Part shown: positions 54,706 through 64,000 of the stretch, in pieces
How positions within the stretch are numbered: the stretch's first letter is position 1
Layout of the letters: each line of letters starts with the position of its first letter
DNA from: Cryptomeria japonica
Taxonomy: Eukaryota; Streptophyta; Pinopsida; Cupressales; Cupressaceae
NCBI RefSeq assembly: GCF_030272615.1
Contig: NC_081411.1
Span: 39,070,640 to 39,134,639 of the forward strand
Direction of reading: 5' to 3'
Length of the DNA: 64,000 nucleotides
Made by a program: the position numbers and the translations under genes
Notes under the pieces: generated by a model
The model's database searches: none
What the model saw: the letters and a program-made list of their open reading frames with translations, nothing else
What the model was told of the DNA's origin: nothing

Positions 54706-55719
54706 CTATCTACCATTCTCAGGAATAGTGGAAGCTAAGAGTACATTACCTTTCCCAAAATATGTAGTTCTTGACTTTGTGGATGAAGATGGAGAAGTTG
54801 TCGATTGTGATGTTGAAGAAGAAGAAGGAGACACTGATGAGGGCAGCTTGATGTTGTTCTTGTGAAGAATGTGAGTGAGCTCACCAATATTTTGATTATA
54901 ACATTTATGCTTATCATGTCCTTTTCTTTTACAATAAGTACACTCTATCTTCTTCTTTCTGGATGATTCCTCTTGAGAAGAGGTTTTGTACTCAGGAGTA
55001 GGCTGTGAAGGATGATCCTTAGTTCTCTCATTAGACTTGGAAACTTTATCAGGTTTCTTGCCCTTGCCACTAGATGCCTTTGGACATGGGTCCTTTGCAA
55101 GAAGAGATTGAGACCATGTAGGCATCAATGTGCCCATGTGTCCCAGCTTTGTTTGTTCCCTTGTGAGTCGTGCTACAAAACCATCAAGAGAAGGTATTTT
55201 GTGTGCACTACCTAGAGCATCCATAGTAGCATAAAATGAAGAAACAAATACAGAATAATTTGGACCAAGCTTGGAGAGAATAGTAAGTATCAAGTACTCA
55301 TCATCTTTTGTATCCCCACATCCAGAAAATTGCTTGCAAAGAGAATTGAGCTTGGTGAAGAAGTCTTGGATATGATCAAAGTGTCTAGGATCAAGGCTCG
55401 TTAGTTCATTCTCCAAATTAAATTTCCTCATCTTATCTGGCTTACCAAAGAGATCCTCTCACGTAGTCCAAATTTCATTAGGATATGTACAAGATGAAAC
55501 ATGATAACGAAGATCAGGAGAAATGTATAAACAAAGAGTACCAAGAGCTTCATTTCTTTTATCAAGCCATAATTGTTTTTTCATGGCACCTTGTGGAGGT
55601 TCAGGATCATGTCCAAATGTGATTCTATGCAACTTCAATGTTAGCAAGAATAACTTCATTTGTGATTTCCATTCGTGAAAATTATACAAAGTTAGAAGTA
55701 TAACTTTAGACCAATCCAT
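54706..55719 (-). pseudogene. Copia-7 gag, nearly intact
   Basis: ATG at 55719 (MDWSKVILLTLYNFHEWKSQ), one TGA at about 55460, otherwise open in one frame to 54706 (about 335 codons). It has copia core motifs (NELTSLDPRHFDHIQDFFTK, SKLGPNYSVFVSSF), a Lys/Ser linker, the knuckle CTYCKRKGHDKHKC and a Ser-rich tail. Same domain order as Copia-5 gag. Preserved gag with absent pol suits an element that relied on others for enzymes. Confidence 0.9.
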
Positions 55720-55983
55720 GATTATACATGATAATGCAGCAACTATTTTTCACAAGATAGCTAATCAACTCCTTATGTGCACAAGAAAAAACATGCAACG
55801 TCAACAAAATATATGAAGTAGCAAAATATCAAGAAAATACCTCAAACAGAGCAAAGTCGTCGAGAAGAGCTTTCTGATGTGCCAACAAAAATTTCGATGC
55901 AAAATTATGTCAGTTTGAAAGAAAAGGCTTATTTAGACACTTTTGAAATCCTCGAGATCACTTGGTCGATGAGTGTGACCATC

Positions 55984-55992
55984 GAAGACATG
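55984..55992. repeat. MULE-1 target-site duplication, left copy
   Basis: gaagacatg; identical to 57298-57306. The base before each copy is also c. Confidence 0.88.
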
Positions 55993-57297
55993 GGCACTAG
56001 CTATGCAACAATGTAAACCACACCCCATAGCCCCCTACTTCTTAGCCTTTCGTGCCTGCCTCCTCCTGCAACATCGTGCAACCCTCTCCCATTCGTGCAA
56101 GCCTCCACGGCTTCGAAAAGTCTGCCCTCCTATGTTGTCGTTAAAGGGATTACGGTGCCCATTTAAAAGAAATTATTTATATTTTTGTTAAATTATGTAT
56201 ATATTTTTTATATTTTTTTAAATATATTTTTTGAATGTATTTTATTTATATTATATTTTTAATATTTTTATTTATTACTATATTTTAAATTTAATATATT
56301 TATTTATATTTTGTTAAAACAAATTATTAAAATATTTTTTATTTTGGTAATGTATTTTATTTTTAAATTTTTAATGTACTTCTATATTTAATTTTATAAA
56401 TTAAAATTAAAATTATATTATACAATTCATAAATAATTACATAATCTATATTTAATATAAATTAAAATATACTTTATATGTATTTTATAGTTTAATAAAC
56501 TTTATGCACTTTTAATTTATACACTTATAATTCGAAAAGTGCCTAAAGTTTATTATTATATGTTTTTTATTATAATTCAAAAATGAATAAGCTTTCACTA
56601 TACTTCAAAAGTGAAAGTTTATTCATTTTTGGAATTAAATTTAATTAACTTATAAAGCTTTAAACTTTTTTCACTTTTGAATTATAATTAAATTTAATAA
56701 ACTTATAATTTAAAAATGAATAAACTTTATGCATAATTATTTTTATGCTTGTGTAAAAGAAGTGTTTTACACAATTGAAGAAGAATCATCAGAAGCATAA
56801 AAATAATTACACCATGGATTATGGAAATCTAATAACATTTCTTTAATGATTTTGAATTATAAGTGAAAGCTTATTCAGTTTTGAATCATAATAAAACATA
56901 TATAATTTATATTATAATAAATTTCATATAGTGCATAAAATTTATTATACTATAATGTACTTAAAAATATAATAAGCATATATATTAAAATATTAATAAA
57001 CTATATTAAATTTAAAATATAATAATAATAATAATATATATAAAAAAATAAAAAAATACAATATAAATATAATACATTTAAAAATATATATATAAAAATT
57101 TAACAAAAATATAAATAATTTTTTTTAAAGGATAAATTTTTTTAAAGGACCCAGCGAATACCTTTTAATGGAAGCACAGGAAGACACACTTTTCCAAGCT
57201 GCAGAGGGTTGCATGATGCTGCAGGAGGAGGCAGGCACGAAAGGCTAAGAAGTAAGGGGCTATGGAGTGCGGTTTACATTGCTGCATAGCCAGTACC
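55993..57297. mobile_element. MULE-1, Mutator-like non-autonomous DNA transposon with long inverted repeats
   Basis: 1305 bp starting ggcactagctatgca and ending with its near reverse complement (tgcatagccagtacc). The inverted arms match strongly for about 100 bp (55993-56095 against 57195-57297) and weakly to about 56180. A 9-bp direct duplication flanks it, the size typical of Mutator-like elements. The interior is extremely AT-rich with no transposase. Short ORFs in the arms are mirror images of each other, not genes. Confidence 0.83.
56170..57130. repeat. AT-rich core of MULE-1 with internal palindromes
   Basis: Almost pure A/T for ~960 bp. It includes an inverted repeat at about 56580-56630 (aaaatgaataagctttcac ... 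gtgaaagtttattcatttt) and diverged copies of the same word at 56660-56730 and 56855-56890. Confidence 0.85.
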
Positions 57298-57306
57298 GAA
57301 GACATG
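57298..57306. repeat. MULE-1 target-site duplication, right copy
   Basis: gaagacatg. Confidence 0.88.
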
Positions 57307-58585
57307 AAGGTTGAATCACCACTGGATGTCGGCCAATCAACGCTGTGGATAGAGATAAGAACCAGCTGATCCACGCGGGCAAAATACATGAATCACCAGC
57401 CAACCAACTCAGAAAGAAATAAATGCTCCAAATTTCCAAGCAGATACATGGGCCAGAGAAACTTAATGTGGCGACACGCAATTAACGACTGGGAGCGGCT
57501 CAGTAGTTGATCAAGCACAATAGACAATTCAAATGCAATATGTTAGATCACTTAAGCAGTGAAGAAGATCGCCCAGCACAACGTCAAACTTTCCACGTGG
57601 CCCTCAAATAATGAACCCGCAGTGATCAGACACCAAGACTTGCAGTATCAAAGTCTCAATCATCTATCCACTGCCTTTTCAATGGCCCATGCTAATAAAG
57701 AGACCACGGAGGTAAATAAATTATTTAACCTGGCTGCACTAATCAAGAAAGAAGTCGGCTCTCCAAAAGTTAATATGGCCTGCCATCATAAGCTGGTGCG
57801 AAGAAAACATAAACACGAGCTAGTGATTTTGATTGCAAAATGTGTAGATAATGAAACCCAATCGAACATGCATCAATCCTAATTAAAGCGCCGACTTGGC
57901 CAGTCAAAGACAATAAAGACCAAGCAAATGAGAACTGCAATGTATCGACGAGTGGCCAGAAGTGTAACACGCCTAGCCTTTTCAAGCAATAGCAGCTATA
58001 TTAATATGGGCCCCATGCAGTAAATGATGACTTGCACGGACTACCACGATCTACAAACAATTGAATCACATGGCCAAGGTAACTCTCCACACAAGTTGTC
58101 AATCAAAAAACTTCACTGGCCCAATAAAATACTCTTCAAAAACTACTGCCATGAAACGCAGTCAAAGAGCATATTTCCCCTCAATGATCTTGCAGATACC
58201 TTGATCCCAAAACACATGAATCACCAGCAAAATCGATGAAGATTGACTTGCAAACAAGAAACTCGACCAGACAAATCTAGTGATTGTGAAAGAGCGCACT
58301 AATAGAAAAGGCAATCAACAACGTAGGCCAATGCAGATTTAAAAGTATGCCAATGGCACGAGTTGACACCTACAAAAAAAACTCCCATCAAATACAAAGA
58401 ATGCCAGCAAAGAATGATGATATTTTTTATGACAGAAAACAATATTGCACATGCCAACCACAAACGGGAAAACCGCCGGTCTGCAAACAATGCAAATTGA
58501 TATAACCGAGAATGATGCTAGAACTCTCGGGATCTAAAAGAATTGATAGAAAAAACTCTCAAAAAAGGAAGGAGTTACTGATTGC

Positions 58586-58600
58586 AAGGTTCTGATATCA
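58586..58600 (-). promoter_or_regulatory. Copia-7 primer binding site
   Basis: The minus strand reads TGATATCAGAACCTTG at the LTR edge, a decayed tRNA-Met-type site (TGGTATCAGAGCC). Confidence 0.7.
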
Positions 58601-58893
58601 TGAAAGAGTGATGAACTCTATTCCAAGATCTGCAACAGCTATAAACTTTCAGAAATATATTTCATCAGATATGATGAATGTATTGAGATACATTGAGATA
58701 TTGCGATGATAAATACATACAATGAACTCTACTTAAATAGACAAGAACAAGTAGAGGAAGTGAACAAGGTGTCTCAACCTGAAAGAAATTGAGTTCAAGT
58801 GGAACTCAACAATATCCATCTACTATATTAAATATTTTACCAAAGTTGAACTTAAGTAACATAGTAAATAGTAAAACACTATTTTCTCCAACA
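58601..58893 (-). repeat. Copia-7 5' LTR
   Basis: tgaaagagtgatgaactcta (58601) to ccaaca (58893), 293 bp, aligned with 53105-53452. Confidence 0.88.
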
Positions 58894-58898
58894 AATAT
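58894..58898. repeat. Copia-7 target-site duplication, right copy
   Basis: aatat, partner of 53100-53104. Confidence 0.75.
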
Positions 58899-59800
58899 TA
58901 CATGCATTTTTCTATGACGCATATCACAATGGCTATCTACACTTTTAATGGGAATAGAAAAAACCATTTTGTCCCTCATATTCACATGTTCGTGCAACTT
59001 TTCTCACTCTCTTCTCATCCTCTCATTGACTGAAGCTCTGCCAAAAAAATTTCACATCAATAGCAATGGATGCACTAATTTACAAGCTTATCACATACAC
59101 TCTGTTGTGAGGGGAGCCATAGATACTAAAATTAGAATAAAATCTAATTATATCAGTATTCTTTATTATTTTTCTTAATAATTTTAATAGAACATTGAGG
59201 CAACAAAGGGCTATTTGTCTATTCAGACCAAGTCTTCATAAGTATATTGAGTCTCCTTCTTTACACTTTTTTTAATGATGTCATTGTTATGTTCTTAATT
59301 TCATGGATGGAACTTTGGTAGCTAATCTTGTTTGGTTATGTTGGTATTCAGTATATTTATCATTTTCTTGGAGTTTTCTTTTGTGCGTGTTTTGAAATTG
59401 GGGTTTAGTATGTATTTATTAGTTATAGGAACTCATTTAGAGATATTTATTGAGAGTTGGTGTTTCCAGGAAGAAGACTGAGGATGTTTCATCTCTTATG
59501 GACTTGAGAGGATATTTTTCTTGAAGTAACTCATGATGAGTCGGTTATCCTATAGGAGTATTCTCATTCCCCACTCTTAGTCTTCCTGATAGTTTATCAT
59601 TTCAAAGATATTGTAAATTTTTCTTTTAGATAAGTTATTTTCTATGTTTTACCTTTCATCGATATGGATCTTCAGCTATGGATAGATGGTTAGTTTAGGA
59701 CGATTCATTTGTATGGATGGACAAATAGTTATCTCCTTATGCATATATATGTTGATATTATGATGTCATTATAAGGATATTGGGAGATGTTTTATTGGGC

Positions 59801-59884
59801 TGATTTCCTTTATTTGGAATGGATATTATGAGTTTGATTTCCTTTATTTGGAATGGATATTATGAGTTTGATTTCCTTCATTTG
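59801..59884. repeat. 34-bp tandem repeat, about 2.5 copies
   Basis: The unit starting tgatttcctttatttggaat at 59801 recurs at 59835 and, partially, at 59869. Confidence 0.92.
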
Positions 59885-61473
59885 AGAGGATTACATCCAC
59901 GTTGGTATTACACATGACATATGTGTTTATCGAATCCAAGAGACTCAATGATTTGGGCATTGTTGAGGCTTTTTACTTTAGGTTGTAAGGATATCATACT
60001 TGACATAGTGTTTCTCTTAGGGGTATTGGTAGAAGGAGAGTTTATGATTTACAATATTTCTCTCCTCATTTTATGATTTCTTCCATGAGATTTATAATTA
60101 TATGATTTGGGGGAAAATATATAAAGTATTAATTTTATTTATTTATGTTGGGGAAATTATGTAAATTATGCGATTTTATTTAATTTGTTGTAAGGAAATC
60201 GGTTAAATAATAAAATTATTTAATTAAAAATAGGATACAAATGGTAAATTTAATTAAATCAAAATATTTAGTTAATTATGGATATTAAATGATTGATAAA
60301 ATAATGAAATAATTTAAAATTATTTGGTAATTAAATGATAGATGAATAATGATAAGAATAACATGAAAAAATTGTATAGTAAAATTTGGATGTTTATAAC
60401 TATATCAATAAATCACCACAAAGCAAGATATATGTAATAAGATGCATTCAATAATTTCATTTTCATTCTATATCCATTGTTACCTAGAAGTTCTTGTTAC
60501 CGAATTTCACTCCTCACACATGCTCTTGCTACATCATTCTCATATTTTCTATTTCTACTCTCAAAATGATTCTACAAAAACTTTATGTTACCTCTAGCAT
60601 TGTGTTGGCTTAACCAATTAAATGCTTTTGTAGACTTAAATTGTCATGTGAACTTATATTGAAATCCATTGAAACCAAATTAGTTACAATACTATATGTA
60701 TATACTTGTAACTTCAATTATACTCAACTAAAGTTTAAAATTTAATTATAAATATAAAAGATATATTCAAATCAAAACTTAATAGAACACCCACCAAACC
60801 AAGTACATTGTTCCTATTTACTAATTTCATAACCATTGACATGTATATTAGCATGTGGATAGGAATTTTATACAAAAGATTGCAATTTTCTCTAAATGAA
60901 AATATTGACTTTAAATGCCAATATTAGTCCATTAAATGTATAGATATTAGAGAAATCTACAATAGAGAGAAAACAATCTAGTGAAAACAAATTGTTTGAG
61001 TCACAAAATTGTTTAGCTTTCCATTTTGCACCATGACAATTTTATGGATGTGGATGTGTGATAATATAAATTTGTTCATAAACTCCTTAATTGGCAACTT
61101 AATTTCTTTCGGAAAAAAATTGGATTCAACTCTTGACTTCATTGAGTATTTCTCATATTCAAATCTATTACAAATAACTCGCATTCAATGATCAATATTT
61201 GAAATAAAAGGCTTATCAAATTTCCACAATCACTAAATATGCTTTTTATGCATTGCACATGGAATTCATCTAGATCTTCTAATTTTCACATACAATACAC
61301 TTAGAAAATTGTGGTTTACTTCAACAGATTGCTAGAGTGATTTTGTGTTTTAGCTATAAATCAATCTGGGTGATTAATGTTTGTTCCACCATCACATAAT
61401 ATTTAAATTTTGTCCCTTATATTAGAAAAAACATGTAAATAGTTGGTCAAATATTTGAATAGCTAATTTTTTA

Positions 61474-61613
61474 CATCTTCTAGAAATCTATCATTATGAA
61501 AAACCGTACAATTATATATCCCATTATTTTTTATTATTTTTTTGCATCTTCTATAACTCTATCATTATGAGAAACCGTACAATTATATACCCCATTATTT
61601 TTATTATTTTCAT
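61474..61613. repeat. 71-bp tandem duplication
   Basis: The segment from catcttctagaaatctatca (61474) is repeated from 61545 with a handful of differences. Confidence 0.88.
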
Positions 61614-63589
61614 GTAATATATTTTTTTATACTATACATTTGAATAGTTCTCTAAATACATTTAGTGATTAGGAAAATTCTTGAACTTGTCTTCTATTTT
61701 ATAATTTACTGCAAATTGTATTCATTAATGAGCTACGTGCAAAACTTAGTTCTACAGCTGAACACTTTTTTTCAAAAAAGTAACAGAGTCACTGATATAT
61801 TCATAATAAAATATTTTTTCATAAGAACAATTACCCAAAATATATACAATCTACCAAATTGGGTAGTGAAGGAGAAAAATTGATACATTATAGAAAACAA
61901 CGACCTTATACATTTATCAAACATGAAGGCACCAGCTATATTGCAAACCCACAAACCGTCAAAGCTACGGTCAAAATAGTAGCTTATGATGTTTCATGAA
62001 TGAGGGTGATTGCGTAGACAAAAGCTGATGCAAAACAAAACCAAACATTTCAAAGAAGCCCAAAGAAAACATATAGCAGTAGCACTATAACCTAAGCGAG
62101 CAGTAACCAGAGGTAGAGGGATGATGCATCCACTAGAGCTATGTTCATTCAATGGCGGGGACGAAGTAATTAGGGAGACAGAGATATGAACACAGTGACT
62201 AAGGAGGAGGTGCATTGTAGAGAACTTATCGAGGGTATTCTCCAAAGTCTATTCATTTAGGGTCGAATGAAGATGACCGAAAGACTTTACGGTATCCTTA
62301 TAAGCATCACATGGTAAACCTATCCGAATAGCAAAGAGGAGATCTATGCATGCTGCATTGGATACCAAGCCTGATTTATTTAGGAAGCCACCAATAGGAG
62401 TCAAACCCACGTAAAAACAAAATAATGTCAAACTCATTTCTAGATTAGTCAGAGTGAAAATGAAATGCTACACATATATATTTTCCCCAGTAGAGACCAC
62501 TTCTTATCTAATAGTATGTCCATACAATTAGACAAGAATAGAGATACGAGGAAATAAAAAGAGCATGGAGATTAGCAAGAAGCCAATCTTGAACTAAAAT
62601 AGTGTGAATAGCAATATGTACATGAGCACACGGTAGGAGAAAGCCTTTGCGTAACTTTTCTTTATCATTGTCTGTTGGATCACCGCTCTTCTAGAAGCAT
62701 TTAGGGAGTCAAACTTATCATGGATACAACATGAAACCATCCACCCTTCTAACAATACCTGAATATAGCTGGAAATGTGTTACTAAGAAGGGAAAATGCC
62801 ATATTTAATACGACACCGCACACTCAAAGGGTATTAGAATCGCCTAAGGATTATTAATCATCAAGCTGCAAATCTGACTCTCAATCGTGTACGAGACAAA
62901 TTTAATAAAATGAATGTTTAAAAGTGGGTGCACAGAAAGAAATGCAAAGGAGTTCGCCATGTGTAGAAAGTCATGATTTTAATATTGTGAAAAGACAACA
63001 AAAGTTAGTAAAAAGCACTGGGATTAAACATAATCAGCAAACAGCTAAAGCATCTTGTACGAAAAGATGATTCCATGAGGCTAAACGAAACTTCGCTCGT
63101 GTGGGCAGCTGAAAAATGATGGCGCTTCCATCCAAACATAACAAGTGACAAAAAATTCTTGATTGTATCATGTATATTCTGAATAATGGTGGAAAAAGTA
63201 GTCACTTTGTGTTAGTTTGGACTGAAAATGATATCTCGAAAAGCGGATGGCTTAAATCACACACTAAGCTTCGATTTGTAGGCTTAAAAGTGTTAAGCAC
63301 TCAAAGTTGTCTGACATTCTCTAGGTTTAATATGTTGCTTAGTATTGGTGGTTTAAGACTGGCCCTCGAAAAGCCATAAGGTCATACGTGACCTAAAAAC
63401 GGAAGCCCTTCTCTGATATTAAAACTCTATTTGGTAGTTTAGTAATCTACACATAATTATTAGCAGAATGACCCCCCAATATGCCACAAACACACTGAAG
63501 AGGAGTAAATCAAAATGTCTACACAAATAGGGAATGTCAATTCAGGGGGACCCCACGACATGTACTTTTGAGAAGATCATGTTCCAAAG

Positions 63590-64000
63590 AATACTAAAGC
63601 CCCTATTGTGGTGAAAATTCTTAGCCAAGTAGATATTTAGGGAGATGTTTTCATCAATAGCCTTATTAGCCAGTGCATTTGCACATCCATTTGCTTCTCT
63701 AAAGTGATGTGAAATATGGAAATATTCTAGTTTATTGAGGAAGAGAATGATTTCATCAAGAATGTACTTTAGGTTCCATTAGTGCATAAATTGACGGAAA
63801 TAAAATTAATTGTCCATTTAATCCCCTTCTATAGGTAAAAGTGTGAAACTAAATTTGATTGCTAGGGATAAGGAAAAACTTAGAGAAGAGAACTTTGCAA
63901 CATTATTGGTTTGAATTGGGAGGGAATCACATGCCGCTTTGGTAATCATGTCTTTGTGATATCTAAAAATGACATCAATTCTAAATTTCATTATTATTAT
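63590..64000 (-). pseudogene. L1-3 RNase H fragment at window edge
   Basis: The minus strand gives 'NNVAKFSSLSFSLSLAIKF', then 'LKYILDEIILFLNKLEYFHI' and 'HHFREANGCANALANKA' (about 63650-63705). This is the LINE-type RNase H end, comparable to 'HTFREGNKVADILANEG' of L1-1. A TAA interrupts the 'EGD' block near 63820. The rest of the LINE should lie beyond 64000. Confidence 0.85.

Larger units (their letters stand above)
55720..58583 (-). other. Copia-7 leader between primer site and gag
   Basis: About 1.56 kb once the inserted DNA element (55993-57297) is set aside. 57307-58583 is less AT-rich than its surroundings, with no coherent ORF and no similarity I can see to the Copia-5 leader. Confidence 0.5.
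53105..58893 (-). mobile_element. Copia-7, internally deleted (non-autonomous) copia element
   Basis: On the minus strand: 5' LTR (58601-58893), primer site, long leader containing a DNA transposon, gag, protease, pre-integrase stub, then directly a 3' non-coding part, purine tract and 3' LTR (53105-53452). Integrase core, RT and RNase H are absent. Its gag and 3' end resemble Copia-5. A 5-bp target duplication (aatat) frames it. Confidence 0.9.
58899..63589. other. Unassigned 4.7-kb region, no gene recognised
   Basis: AT-rich to about 61900, then more balanced composition. The longest ORFs (e.g. minus 61994-62245 and 62249-62437, adjacent in the same direction) have no motif I recognise. 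Two small tandem duplications are listed separately. The region may be decayed element sequence; I cannot support more. Confidence 0.45.

Noticed and set aside
54735-54917. Minus-strand His/Gln/Ser-rich ORF
   Set aside because: Alternate frame of the Copia-7 gag tail.
56003-56191. Short ORF rich in Cys/Pro/Leu
   Set aside because: The same protein is encoded in reverse at 57165-57389 because both are MULE inverted arms; not a gene.
59338-60130. T/G-rich stretch that might be an exon-rich host gene region
   Set aside because: No ORF of meaningful length, no splice pattern with coding content, and an internal 34-bp tandem repeat.

Overview
The window looks like a stretch of a large seed-plant nuclear genome, most likely a gymnosperm/conifer (inference). 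It is AT-rich and almost entirely old, nested, degenerate retroelements. I found no host gene, tRNA, rRNA, CRISPR array or bacterial-type operon. Coding remnants carry plant Ty1/copia, Ty3/gypsy and L1-type LINE signatures. These include tRNA-Met-like primer sites, CCHC knuckles, DSG protease, DD(35)E integrase, FVDD/YVDD reverse transcriptase and RNase H. Nearly all are broken by stops or frameshifts.

Layout, low to high coordinate. Copia-1a (minus, 1-4442, running off the left edge) is followed by the 3' half of a copia derivative, Copia-2 (plus, 4443-5620). Gypsy-1 (plus, 5669-19300) has a leader full of ~20-bp repeats and is split by Copia-3 (minus, 10096-17467). The 5' half of a Copia-2 copy lies at 19320-21926. 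Copia-1b (minus, 21927-35385) follows; its 5' LTR is split by a 7.1-kb LINE, L1-1 (27882-34976). Next are Copia-4 (plus, 35386-37780, 5' truncated) and L1-2 (minus, 38000-46745), which is split by the structurally complete Copia-5 (plus, 38859-45149). Then come gypsy/copia fragments (48290-50489), the deletion derivative Copia-7 (minus, 53105-58893) with a Mutator-like element in its leader (55993-57297), and an L1 RNase H fragment at the right edge (63590-64000).

The most informative structure links Copia-1a, Copia-1b and Copia-2. The same 5-bp target duplication (agata) lies to the right of Copia-1a and to the left of Copia-1b. The Copia-2 reading frame broken at 21926 resumes in frame at 4443. 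Copia-1a and 1b share inactivating lesions and differ by about 8%, whereas the two LTRs of Copia-1b differ by about 18%. I read this as one insertion of Copia-1 into Copia-2 followed by tandem duplication of the locus (or an assembly artefact that mimics it).

Two elements carry non-canonical cargo. Copia-2 has, in place of protease/integrase/RT, a long unknown ORF ending in a lysine-rich tail. L1-1 has an additional ORF region downstream of RNase H but inside its target duplications. The two cargo regions share a similar hydrophobic pattern and may belong to the same family of plant transposon-associated proteins (inference).
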